Under the pieces are notes generated by a model. It was not told the origin of the DNA, ran no database searches, and worked only from the letters and a program-made list of their open reading frames with translations. Below, piece after piece: positions 32,966 to 41,461 of a stretch of 64,000 nt of DNA. Every line of letters begins with the position of its first letter. Position 1 is the first letter of the stretch. Made by a program: the position numbers and the translations under genes. The stretch is from JAJVHZ01 sp041395385. Its GTDB lineage: Bacteria > Pseudomonadota > Gammaproteobacteria > JAJPIJ01. The stretch covers positions 124,001 through 188,000 of the forward strand of contig JAWLAN010000006.1 of NCBI GenBank assembly GCA_041395385.1. The letters run 5' to 3'.

Positions 32966-34385
32966 GCGGGACGGCCGCCGGCGGCGGCCTGGTGGCGCGA
33001 TAGACGATGCGCCAGATCCGGCCGCTGACCGAATCGGCCACGTACAGCGAGCCATCGGGCCCCTCGGCCAGCGCGGTCGGCCGATGCGCAGGGGCCGCCT
33101 CCTCGCCCAGGCGCGCCTTGCCGGCGAACCCGTCGGCGAATACCTCCCAATCATCACCGATGGTGCCCTTGTCGATCGGCACGAAGACCACCTGATATCC
33201 GCTGCGGCCGCCGCCCATCCGGTCGTAGGCGCCATGGAAGGCGATGAAGGCGCCGCCGTGGTAGCGGCGGGGGAACTGGCTGCCGCGATAGATCAGCATG
33301 TCGTTGGGGCCATAGTGCGCCGGGAAGACCGCAGCCGGCTCGGGGTAGTCACCGCAGCGGCCCACGCGCATCCCGTCACCGCCATACTCCGGCGCCAGGA
33401 CGCGACGGCGTTGCTGCGGATCGTAATAGCAGTACGGCCAGCTGTAGCGCGCGCCGGGTGCGACGCGCAGCATCTCCTCGGCCGGCAGCTGGTTGCCCTG
33501 TTCGCTGGTGTAGTACTGCGGCCAGAGCTCGCTCAGCTGGTCGCGGCCGTGCTGGACGACGTACAGCTGCCGCTCCGTGGGGTGCCAGTCCATGGCCAGG
33601 GCGTGCCGTATGCCGCTCGCGTAGTGCTCTCCCTGCGCGAAGGCCTGCCCGGTGACGTCAGCCTGGAAGCGCCATATTCCCGCCGACTGCTCGAGTTGCG
33701 GGCAGGGGTCCTGACCCGCAGCGCCCGGACTGCGGTCGACTTCCTGGCAGGCGTTGGACGGGGCGCCCACGCTCACGAACATGCCGCCGCCATCGTCGAA
33801 GGCCAGGGTCTTGGACGCATGCGGCTCCGCCCCCGGCAGACCGTCCACGACCACCTCCGGGTTCGCGCGCGGCACCAATGCGTCGTCGAGCCGGTAACGC
33901 AGGATGGCGCCGTCCGTACCCAGGTACAGATATCCGCCGCGGGCCTCCAGGCCGACGCCGCCCTGGTCGCCGAACTGCTCGATCGTGTCCGCGTGACCGT
34001 CGCCGTCCTCATCGCGCAGGGCAACGACGCCGCCGATGCCCAGGCGACGATTGATCATGGCGCCATACACATCGCCATTGGCCGCGACCGCCAGTCCCCG
34101 CAGGTTGGCGAAGTAATCGGCCACCTTGACGGCGCAGAAACCCGGTGGAAGCGTCAGGCCGACATTCTCCGGGTCGCACTGAACCTTCTGCAGCGCCAGC
34201 TGTTCCGGTGCGGGCGGCGGCGGAGACTTGCGCTGGCAGGCGGAGGTGGCCACCACCGATGCCAGCAGCAGGCCGTGCATGGCGGTGTATGCCGCCGGCC
34301 GGGAACGGCGGGCGCCGCCACCGGCGTTCGCGCCCCGCGGCGTCGCGCCTTTCGGCAGGACACTTGCATGCTCGCCCATCATCAT
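32904..34385 (-). CDS. PQQ-dependent sugar (sorbosone/glucose) dehydrogenase-like lipoprotein
   Basis: The protein has about 493 residues and a lipoprotein signal (core LLLASVVATSAC, lipobox Cys followed by QRKS). The mature six-bladed beta-propeller of the soluble glucose/sorbosone dehydrogenase family shows LPPGFCAVKVADYFANLRGLA near the start. Mid-protein are LAFDDGGGMFVSVGAPSNAC and GIRHALAMDWHPTERQLYVV (the conserved His-containing blade). RPTALAEGPDGSLYVADSVSG is near the end. It probably oxidises sugars in the periplasm with PQQ; no PQQ synthesis genes are in the window. Start uncertain among three tandem ATGs at 34379-34385. Its 3' end overlaps the gene at 32669-32965. Confidence 0.78.
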   Translation of the reverse strand: MMMGEHASVLPKGATPRGANAGGGARRSRPAAYTAMHGLLLASVVATSACQRKSPPPPAPEQLALQKVQCDPENVGLTLPPGFCAVKVADYFANLRGLAVAANGDVYGAMINRRLGIGGVVALRDEDGDGHADTIEQFGDQGGVGLEARGGYLYLGTDGAILRYRLDDALVPRANPEVVVDGLPGAEPHASKTLAFDDGGGMFVSVGAPSNACQEVDRSPGAAGQDPCPQLEQSAGIWRFQADVTGQAFAQGEHYASGIRHALAMDWHPTERQLYVVQHGRDQLSELWPQYYTSEQGNQLPAEEMLRVAPGARYSWPYCYYDPQQRRRVLAPEYGGDGMRVGRCGDYPEPAAVFPAHYGPNDMLIYRGSQFPRRYHGGAFIAFHGAYDRMGGGRSGYQVVFVPIDKGTIGDDWEVFADGFAGKARLGEEAAPAHRPTALAEGPDGSLYVADSVSGRIWRIVYRATRPPPAAVPPIPEPGSAAAPPQNQGNTNE

Positions 34386-34523
34386 CACGCGGCCGACGTT
34401 ACCGGACACTCGAAGGGGACCCTCAGGATATCAGCGAGTTCGACCGCTGCAAGCCCGCCGGCGGAGGGCTGAACCGCGACACCTGTGACGGGTCCTACAA
34501 GAACAGTTGCCATGCAGATACGC

Positions 34524-34529
34524 TAGAAT
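34524..34529 (+). promoter_or_regulatory. -10 element of prc with the start codon eight bases downstream
   Basis: TAGAAT ends eight bases before the prc ATG, with no ribosome binding site between. The geometry resembles the sdhE and ypjD cases and suggests a nearly leaderless mRNA. A TTGCCA sits too close (11 bases) to act as a normal -35. Confidence 0.35.
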
Positions 34530-34537
34530 ACGAGCCC

Positions 34538-36709
34538 ATGAGCCTACTTGCCGGACGTCATCACCAGGACGTACCTCCACACTCATGCCGCGCCGGGCGG
34601 GCCGTGCTGGCCATCCTCGGCGCCGCGACACTCTACCTCTTCCTCGGAGCCGCCGCGGCGACGCCGTCGCCGACGGTGGAACGCAGCGCCCTGGTGCCTT
34701 CGGAGGCACACGCGCGCGCCACCGAGCTGGTCCTGCACTTCATCGCCAATTATCACTACCGCAAGGTGGCGCTGGACGACGCCCTGTCGGCCCAGATCCT
34801 GGAGCGCTACCTCGAGACGCTCGATCCGAACCGCAATTACTTCACCAGCGCCGACGTGGCGGAATTCCGCAAGCGGGACACTCAGTTCGACGACCTGCTC
34901 GAGGCGGGCCGGCTGCAGCCGGCCTTCGAGATCTTCCTCACCCTGCGCGACCGCGTCGACGCGCGCTCGCAATTCGCGCGCGCCGTGCTCGCCAAGCCGC
35001 TCGATTTCGGCGTCAAGGAGGAGTTCGACTTCGATCGCGCCAAGGCGCCCTGGGCTTCCGAGGCCGAGCTCGACGATTTCTGGCGCAAGCGCGTCAAGAA
35101 CGACTATCTCAGCCTGAAGCTCGCCGGCAAGGCGGACGCGGAGATCCGCGAGACCCTGCAGAAGCGCTACGAGGACCTGGCGCGGCGCACCGATCAGCTG
35201 AACGCCGACGACGTCTTCGAGCTGTTCATCAATGCCTACCTCGCCTCCGTGGAGCCGCACACCTCGTACTTCTCGCCGCGGACCTCGGAGAATTTCCGCA
35301 TCCGCATGAGCCTCTCGCTCGAGGGCATCGGCGCGATCCTGCAGTCGGACAACGAGTACACGCTGGTCAGGCAGATCCTCAAGGGCGGTCCCGCCGACAA
35401 GAGCGGCGTGCTGCACGAGGACGACCGCATCATCGCCGTCGGCCAGGGCCTGAACGAACCGTTCGTCGACGTCATCGGCTGGCGCATCGACGACGTGGTG
35501 GATCTGATCCGCGGCAAGAAGGACTCGATCGTGCGGCTGCAGGTGCTCCCGAAAGGCATGCCCGCGAGCGCCAAGCCGAAGGTCGTCACCCTCACCCGCA
35601 GCAGGATCGAGCTGGAGGACGAGGCGGCGAAGCAGTCCGTCATCGAGATCCCCAAGGGTGAGAAGGCCGTCAAGGTCGGCGTCATCAACCTGCCGACCTT
35701 CTACCAGGACTTCGAGGCCAGGGCCCGCGGCGACGAGGACTATCGCAGCACCACGCGCGACGTCCGGCGGCTCATCGGAGAGCTCGAAAACCAGGGCGTG
35801 GAAGGAATCATCATCGATCTGCGCGGCAACGGCGGCGGCTCGCTGACCGAGGCCACCGAGCTGACCGGACTTTTCATCACCACTGGTCCGGTCGTGCAGG
35901 TGCGCAACTCCGACGGGACGGTGCATGTCGAGAGAGACACGGACCCGGAGGTCGCCTACGCGGGGCCCCTGGCGGTGCTCGTGGATCGCAACAGCGCCTC
36001 GGCATCGGAGATCTTCGCCGGCGCCATCCAGGACTATCGTCGCGGCATCATCATCGGCGAGCCGACCTTCGGCAAGGGCACCGTGCAGAATCTCATCGAC
36101 CTCGGCGAATACGACAACGACGACGACGCGCAGCTCGGCCAGCTGAAGGCCACGATCGCGCAGTTCTTCCGCGTCGCCGGCGACAGCACGCAACACCGCG
36201 GCGTGGTGCCCGACATCACCTTCCCGACCGCCCTGGGCGCCGATGACGAGGGTGAGCGCGCGCTGCCGAACGCGCTGCCCTGGGCGCGGATCGAGGCGGC
36301 AAATTATTCGCCGGCGCAGGCGCCGGTATCAGAATTCACCAGGGCACGCTCCTTGCATCAACAGCGACTTGAGAACGACCGCGCCTTCCAGGTGCTGCTC
36401 GAAGAGGAACGCGCCGTGCGCGAGGCGAGGGAGAAGACGAAGCTTTCGCTGCTGGAAATCGTGCGCAAGGAGGAGCAGGAGCGGGCCGAGCGCGAGCAGA
36501 AGGCGCGGGAAGAGCGGTTCCGGGCCGCGACCGGCCAGGCACCACCGAAGAGCGAAGACGCGGAAGATGAGCTGGGCGAGAAGAAACCCGACAACGCGAC
36601 CGACCTGGTGCTGCAGGAGTCCGCGCGCATCCTCGACGACCTGGTCGTCCCCGGCACCTTCGCCCAGCAGGCCAGCACCGCAGCCGCTCCCGCCTCGCCG
36701 GCGGACTGA
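34538..36709 (+). CDS. prc: Tail-specific protease Prc (Tsp), S41 peptidase
   Basis: The 723-residue periplasmic carboxyl-terminal protease has a signal anchor (LAILGAATLYLFLGAAAATP). The N-terminal Prc domain includes LETLDPNRNYFTSADVAEF near 90. The PDZ domain (SLEGIGAILQSDNEYTLVRQ near 265) has the SGVLHEDDRIIAVGQG ligand loop. The S41 domain has DLRGNGGGSLTEA and the catalytic Ser-Lys dyad in RNSASASEIFAGAIQDYRR and GEPTFGKGTVQ. The C-terminal DUF3340 region is charged and coiled (EEERAVREAREKTKLSLLE). It degrades misfolded or tagged periplasmic proteins and in enterics trims PBP3 and MepS. Confidence 0.94.
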   Translation: MSLLAGRHHQDVPPHSCRAGRAVLAILGAATLYLFLGAAAATPSPTVERSALVPSEAHARATELVLHFIANYHYRKVALDDALSAQILERYLETLDPNRNYFTSADVAEFRKRDTQFDDLLEAGRLQPAFEIFLTLRDRVDARSQFARAVLAKPLDFGVKEEFDFDRAKAPWASEAELDDFWRKRVKNDYLSLKLAGKADAEIRETLQKRYEDLARRTDQLNADDVFELFINAYLASVEPHTSYFSPRTSENFRIRMSLSLEGIGAILQSDNEYTLVRQILKGGPADKSGVLHEDDRIIAVGQGLNEPFVDVIGWRIDDVVDLIRGKKDSIVRLQVLPKGMPASAKPKVVTLTRSRIELEDEAAKQSVIEIPKGEKAVKVGVINLPTFYQDFEARARGDEDYRSTTRDVRRLIGELENQGVEGIIIDLRGNGGGSLTEATELTGLFITTGPVVQVRNSDGTVHVERDTDPEVAYAGPLAVLVDRNSASASEIFAGAIQDYRRGIIIGEPTFGKGTVQNLIDLGEYDNDDDAQLGQLKATIAQFFRVAGDSTQHRGVVPDITFPTALGADDEGERALPNALPWARIEAANYSPAQAPVSEFTRARSLHQQRLENDRAFQVLLEEERAVREAREKTKLSLLEIVRKEEQERAEREQKAREERFRAATGQAPPKSEDAEDELGEKKPDNATDLVLQESARILDDLVVPGTFAQQASTAAAPASPAD

Positions 36710-36778
36710 TCGCCTCACTGCCTCCTCGTCGTGGGCGTCGATCACCGCAGCGGCGCGGGTGGGCGGCGGGAGCACGGC

Positions 36779-37912
36779 GTGAAGGCGCAATTGCATCTGC
36801 AGTTCCCCCCCACCAACGCGGAGCATACGCTCCCCGAATCGCCGACGCCGGGTGCGCGCCTCGAGAAACTGATCAGCGCCGCAAGGCACAATGAGGCCGC
36901 CTGGCGGCGGTTCCGCGCCCTGGAGCTGGCGCTGATGTCCGCAGACGGGCTGGATGAACTGCTCGATCTGCTGCTGGTGCGGGCGCCCGTGGACATGGAA
37001 TGGGACGCCGTCGATCTGCAACTGCTGGACGGCGCCCACGAGGTGAGGCGCCTGCTGGCCTCCCGCGACCCGGCCGACCGACCCGCCGGCGCGCAGGTGC
37101 GCTGGCTGACCGCTGAGTCGCAGTGCGCCGCCCACTTCGTCGCGCGCGAGCCCCTGCCGAGGCTGGGACGATACCAGCCGGGGCGCCATGAGGATCTCTT
37201 CGCGACCCTCGAGGCGCCGCCGGCGAGCGTCGCGATGCTGCCGCTGCAACGCCGCGGGCGCTGGCTCGGCACCTACGCCATCGGCAGCCGCGATCCGGAT
37301 CGCTTTCATCACGCGCTCGGCACCGACTTCCTGCAGCACCTCGCCGCGGTCATCTCCATCTGCCTGGAGACCGCCATCAACCGCGAACAGCTGCGGCGCC
37401 TCGGACTCACCGACGCCCTGACCGCCGTCGGCAACCGGCGCTATTTCGACCAGCGCCTCAACGAGGAGATGATGCGGGCACAACGCGCGCGCGCGTCGCT
37501 GGGCTGCCTGTTCGTGGACGTCGATCATTTCAAGGGAATCAATGATCGCTACGGCCACGCCGTCGGCGACGAGGTCCTGCAAACGATCGCGCAGCGGATC
37601 CGATCACAGCTGCGCGGCGCCGACATCGTCGCGCGCTACGGCGGCGAGGAATTCTCCGTGCTGCTGCCGCAGGCAGATCTCGCGCGCGCCGCCGAGGTCG
37701 CCGAACGCATACGCCGGGCAATCGCCGAGGCGCCGGTAGCGATCAGCGGTTCGATCGATCTGCTCGCCGTCACCGCCTCGATCGGGGTCGCGACCTACAC
37801 CGGGACCGACGGCGACGCCGAGGCCCACACGCGCCGGCTGCTCAGCGCCGCCGACACGGCCCTTTATCGAGCCAAGCAGCAGGGCCGCAACCGCGTCGAG
37901 CGGGCCAGGTAG
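36779..37912 (+). CDS. Diguanylate cyclase with DUF484/GAF-like sensor domain
   Basis: The protein (377 residues from GTG 36779, GGGAG site upstream) has an N-terminal DUF484/GAF-like domain (about 25-200) and a C-terminal GGDEF domain (about 210-375). The GGDEF signature is ARYGGEEF. Metal-binding VDVDHFKGINDRYGH and the C-terminal ADTALYRAKQQGRN are intact, so c-di-GMP synthesis is expected. An RGAD inhibitory I-site lies five residues before GGEEF, which implies product feedback. It is soluble. The signal sensed by the DUF484 domain is unknown. It is convergent with the aldo/keto reductase gene. Confidence 0.9.
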   Translation: MKAQLHLQFPPTNAEHTLPESPTPGARLEKLISAARHNEAAWRRFRALELALMSADGLDELLDLLLVRAPVDMEWDAVDLQLLDGAHEVRRLLASRDPADRPAGAQVRWLTAESQCAAHFVAREPLPRLGRYQPGRHEDLFATLEAPPASVAMLPLQRRGRWLGTYAIGSRDPDRFHHALGTDFLQHLAAVISICLETAINREQLRRLGLTDALTAVGNRRYFDQRLNEEMMRAQRARASLGCLFVDVDHFKGINDRYGHAVGDEVLQTIAQRIRSQLRGADIVARYGGEEFSVLLPQADLARAAEVAERIRRAIAEAPVAISGSIDLLAVTASIGVATYTGTDGDAEAHTRRLLSAADTALYRAKQQGRNRVERAR

Positions 37913-37930
37913 AGCGTCGAAGTATCCGCC

Positions 37931-38824
37931 TCAGCCGCGCGCCATCGCGTCCAGGCGCGCCAGCTCCCCGTCGTCGAGCCGGATGCGGGTCGCCGCGAGA
38001 CTGTCGCGGATGCTCTGCACCCGGCTCGCCCCCGGTATGGGAATGACGTGATCGCCCTGTGCCAGCAGCCAGGCTAGCGCGATTCCATACGGGGTGCAGA
38101 CGTGCCTCGCGGCCAGCTCCTGCATCAGGGGCCGTCGCGCCAGCTCGACGTGGCCGTAGTGACCGCCCACCGGACTGTGTGCGATGTAGGCGACGCCGAG
38201 CCGGCCGCAGAGCTCGACGAACCCGGTGGCGAGATCGCGGGCCGCCATCACGTGGCAGCGATTCTGCACCGAGACGATCTCCACGTGCCGCAGTGCCGTC
38301 TGCAGCTGCACGGCGTCGACGTTCGACAGGCCGATCCAACGGATCTTGCCTTCCTCGCGCAGCCGCACCATCTCGCCCAGCGTCTCGGTGAACGAAACCT
38401 TCGGGTCCACCGCGTGCAGCTGGTAAAGATCGATGCACGCCACGTCCAGGTCCTGGAGGCTCTTCTCGCACGAGGCGCGGATCCATGCCGGCCGGCCATC
38501 CGTCTCCCACCGGCCCTCGGGGCGCGTCAATCCGCCCTTGGTCGCGATCAATACCCTGTCGCGGACTCCGAGACGCCGAACGCAGTCGCGGATCAGTCGT
38601 TCGTTGTGCCCGATCTCGCCGTTGTCGATGCAATAGGCGTTGGCCGTGTCTATGAGGGTCCCGCCGCCGTCGACGAAGGCACGGATCACCTCGCAGGCCT
38701 GCTCCGGAGCCGGGCGTCCCTCCAGCGAAAGCGGCATGGCGCCGAGGCCGATCGGATGCACCGCCGCGCCGGTGCGCCCGAGCTGGCGCCGGCCGGAGCT
38801 AGGCGTGCTGCCGTCTCCGGTCAT
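37931..38824 (-). CDS. Aldo/keto reductase
   Basis: The 297-residue NADPH-dependent carbonyl reductase has the AKR tetrad: Asp/Tyr in DTANAYCIDNGE near 62, Lys in LIATKGG near 90 and His in LYQLHAVDP near 130. Motifs GKIRWIGLSNVD and VIPIPGASRVQSI (the cofactor phosphate-binding end) are present. The substrate is unknown. It starts 26 bases inside the end of avtA and so is the third gene of an overlapping NYN-avtA-AKR operon. Confidence 0.88.
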   Translation of the reverse strand: MTGDGSTPSSGRRQLGRTGAAVHPIGLGAMPLSLEGRPAPEQACEVIRAFVDGGGTLIDTANAYCIDNGEIGHNERLIRDCVRRLGVRDRVLIATKGGLTRPEGRWETDGRPAWIRASCEKSLQDLDVACIDLYQLHAVDPKVSFTETLGEMVRLREEGKIRWIGLSNVDAVQLQTALRHVEIVSVQNRCHVMAARDLATGFVELCGRLGVAYIAHSPVGGHYGHVELARRPLMQELAARHVCTPYGIALAWLLAQGDHVIPIPGASRVQSIRDSLAATRIRLDDGELARLDAMARG

Positions 38825-40085
38825 GGGCGTCGGCGCCGGCGTAGACGGCGCGGACCTCCTCGGCAATTAGGGCCAGACCGCGGCGCACGACGTCGTCCTC
38901 GGGCGTGTAACTCACGCGTATGCACTCGTGCCGATGGGGCCATGCCTCGCGCAGCCCGGGGAAGAAATGGTGTCCGGGCAGCACCACCACGCCGCGCGCC
39001 TTCAGGCGCTGGTACAGCTCGGCGCTGGTGATCGGCAGTCCCTCGAACCACAGCCACAGGAAGAAGGCGCCCTCGGGCCTGTGCACGCGATAGCTGCAGC
39101 CGGCGAACAGTTCCTCCACCCATCCGAGCGCGCGCTCGGCCTTGGCGCGGTAATAGGGATTCACCAGATCGCGGCTGATCCGCAGTATTTCGCCGCTTTC
39201 GACCATCTGCTGCGCGAGCGCCGGGCCGACGCTGCCGGTCGACAGGTTCAGGATGGCGTTCATGCCGGTGAGCGCGTCGATCACGGGTTCGGCCGCGACC
39301 ACCATGCCGGTACGCACGCCGGGCAGACCGATCTTCGAGAGGCTCAGGCAGAGTATGACGTGCTGGTTCCACACCGGGCGCGCCGCCGTGAAGATGATGT
39401 CCGGGAACGGCGTGCCGTAGGCGCCGTCGATGATGAGCGGGACGTCGGCGCGGCGTGCGAGCGCGACCAGCGCCTCGATTTCCTCCTCGGTCAGCACGTT
39501 TCCGGTCGGGTTGGTCGGCCGTGACACGCACATGGCGCCGATGCCGGCATCCAAGCGCAGCCCCTTGAAGTCGACGTGATACTTGAACTGACCGCGGTCC
39601 AGCAGCTCGATGGTCGGCCGGCGCGCCACGAACATGTCATCGCTGAGCCCCACGTCCGCGTAGCCGATGTACTCGGGGGTCATCGGCAGCAGGATGTGCT
39701 GCGTGGTGCCGTCGCCGCAGGGGCCGGCGAACATGTTGAACAGCAGAAAGAAGGCAGACTGGCTGCCGTGGGTCAGCGCGACGTTGCGGGAGCTCAACCC
39801 CCAGCCGTACTCGCGATTGAGCATCGCGGCCAGCGCCTCGAGGAAATCGCGCTGACCCTGCGGAGCGTCGTAGTTGCCGACGGTCTGGGCGAAGAGCTTC
39901 GCATCCGAGGCGATCTGCAGGGCGCGTCGGCGAAACAGCTCCTGCACCGCCGGGATGTGGCTGGGGTTGCCGCCGCCCAGCATCAGCACGTCGAGCGAGC
40001 CGTCGAGCGCGGCGCCGAGGTCCTCCATCAACTGCCGGGTGCCGGAACTGCCGCCGTAGCGGCGTCCGAAGTCCGTCAGCTTCAT
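38799..40085 (-). CDS. avtA: Valine-pyruvate aminotransferase AvtA
   Basis: The 428-residue PLP fold-type I aminotransferase interconverts valine/pyruvate and alpha-ketoisovalerate/alanine. The N-terminus FGRRYGGSSGTRQLMEDLG followed by LMLGGGNPSHIP is specific to AvtA. The PLP-site elements THGSQSAFFLLFNMF, SRPTNPTGNVL, DGAYGTPFP and the lysine loop LSLSKIGLPGVRTG are intact. The substrate-binding Arg is in IRVSYTPED. The start ATG overlaps the upstream NYN gene stop (ATGA). Confidence 0.92.
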   Translation of the reverse strand: MKLTDFGRRYGGSSGTRQLMEDLGAALDGSLDVLMLGGGNPSHIPAVQELFRRRALQIASDAKLFAQTVGNYDAPQGQRDFLEALAAMLNREYGWGLSSRNVALTHGSQSAFFLLFNMFAGPCGDGTTQHILLPMTPEYIGYADVGLSDDMFVARRPTIELLDRGQFKYHVDFKGLRLDAGIGAMCVSRPTNPTGNVLTEEEIEALVALARRADVPLIIDGAYGTPFPDIIFTAARPVWNQHVILCLSLSKIGLPGVRTGMVVAAEPVIDALTGMNAILNLSTGSVGPALAQQMVESGEILRISRDLVNPYYRAKAERALGWVEELFAGCSYRVHRPEGAFFLWLWFEGLPITSAELYQRLKARGVVVLPGHHFFPGLREAWPHRHECIRVSYTPEDDVVRRGLALIAEEVRAVYAGADAHDRRRQHA

Positions 40086-40972
40086 GCCTCGGCCTCCCCC
40101 GGCGGCTGCAGGCGGGTGATGATGTAGCCTCCGGACTTCTCGTCGCGCTCCAGCGCGAGCAGGCGCCGCTGCTGCGCCTCCTCCAGCAGCTCGCTGAAGG
40201 TGGAGAAGCCGTAGTAGGACTCCTTGAAACCGGGCTTGCGACGCTTCAGGGCCTGCTTGACCATCGAACCCCAGAGCTTCTCGTCGACGCTGCGCTCGCC
40301 CATGATCGCCTCGGCGGTCTCCATCACCAGGTCGAGGGCCTGCTGTTTCCTGTCTTCCTCTTTGAATTCCGCCTGTGCCTCGGCGCTCTGCGCCTCGGCG
40401 CCCTGCGCCTCTTCGCTGGCGGTCGCCTTCTCCCGGCGCCGCCGTGTCTGCCCGCCGCTGCGTCCACCGCCGCGGCTGCTGCGCCGGCGCTGCTCGCGCA
40501 CCAGGTCGTCATAGAAGATGAATTCGTCGCAGTTGGAGATCAGCAGATCGGAAGTGGAATTCTTCACCCCCACCGCGATGACGGTCTTGTTGTTCTCGCG
40601 CAGCTTGGACACCAGCGGCGAGAAGTCGGAGTCGCCGCTGATGAGAACGAAGGTGTCGACGTGCAGCTTCGTGTAGCACAGGTCGAGCGCGTCGACGACC
40701 ATGCGGATGTCGGCGGAGTTCTTGCCCGACTGCCGGACATGGGGAATGTCGATGAGCTCGAATGAGGCCTCGTGCATCGGCTGCTTGTACTCCTTGTACC
40801 GCTCCCAGTCGCAATAGGCCTTCTTGACGATGATGCTGCCCTTCAGCAGCAGGTGCTCGATGAGACGCTTGATGTCGAATTTCTCGTACTTGGCATCGCG
40901 GCAGCCGAGCGCGATATTCTCGAAATCGCAGAACACGGCCATGTTCTGGGTCTGTGCAGGATCGATGGTCAC
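40082..40972 (-). CDS. NYN-domain protein with C-terminal OST-HTH/LOTUS domain
   Basis: The 296-residue protein is a LabA/DUF88-type NYN (PIN-like nuclease) protein. AVFCDFENIALG near residue 13, KNSADIRMVVDALDL near 87, FVLISGDSDFSPLVSKLRE near 108 and the final ISNCDEFIFYDDL give the four acidic positions of the metal-dependent RNase site. A charged Arg/Glu-rich linker (about 155-205) leads to a winged-helix OST-HTH/LOTUS domain (VKQALKRRKPGFKESYYGFS, TFSELLEEAQ) that binds RNA in MARF1-like proteins. GTG 40972 has a GGGGAG site. RNA cleavage or binding is likely; the target is unknown. Confidence 0.85.
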   Translation of the reverse strand: MTIDPAQTQNMAVFCDFENIALGCRDAKYEKFDIKRLIEHLLLKGSIIVKKAYCDWERYKEYKQPMHEASFELIDIPHVRQSGKNSADIRMVVDALDLCYTKLHVDTFVLISGDSDFSPLVSKLRENNKTVIAVGVKNSTSDLLISNCDEFIFYDDLVREQRRRSSRGGGRSGGQTRRRREKATASEEAQGAEAQSAEAQAEFKEEDRKQQALDLVMETAEAIMGERSVDEKLWGSMVKQALKRRKPGFKESYYGFSTFSELLEEAQQRRLLALERDEKSGGYIITRLQPPGEAEA

Positions 40973-41035
40973 GCGGTGCTCCCCTGATGCGCCATGGATG
41001 ATATGCTTTATCGCTGAATCGGAGAGATTTGGCAA

Positions 41036-41365
41036 ATGCACGCGATATTGGCTTTTTTTCGATATGTCGGGGTCCTGCGGACGCTGCTGCTCCTCGTGAC
41101 GCTGGTGGTCATTGCCTGCGCCCCGTTCGCGGACGGCCGGGTTCAGTCCGGCTGGATGCTGGGACCCTCGGTCATCGCGCCCACCATCATGGCGATGCTC
41201 GCCTTCTCGCTGCCGCTGGACATCACCATGACCCGCGTCTTCATGCTCGACCGCCCGGCGCCCGAGCAGCGGCGCTACCGCCGGATCGCCTGGCTGGAGA
41301 CCGCCCTGCTCCTGGTCATGCTGGCGGCGTGGGCGCCGTTCATCCTGCGTATCATGGGCAGATAG
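41036..41365 (+). CDS. Hypothetical three-span membrane protein
   Basis: The 109-residue protein has three hydrophobic segments (about 12-30, 42-62 and 85-107) and short loops; no family is recognised. The second loop (TRVFMLDRPAPEQRRYRRIAW) is strongly basic and should stay in the cytosol. ATG 41036 follows a GGAGAG site. It is divergent from the NYN gene, with only 63 bases between the two starts, and lies 96 bases before the M16 protease gene on the same strand. Confidence 0.6.
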   Translation: MHAILAFFRYVGVLRTLLLLVTLVVIACAPFADGRVQSGWMLGPSVIAPTIMAMLAFSLPLDITMTRVFMLDRPAPEQRRYRRIAWLETALLLVMLAAWAPFILRIMGR

Positions 41366-41461
41366 GTGACGCCGCACCCCGGGCCGGCGCCCACCGGGCT
41401 GAACCTGCCGCCCCGGCGCCCCTCCAACCCTGAGTACCGGCGCCGGCATCCGGCCCGGGAA

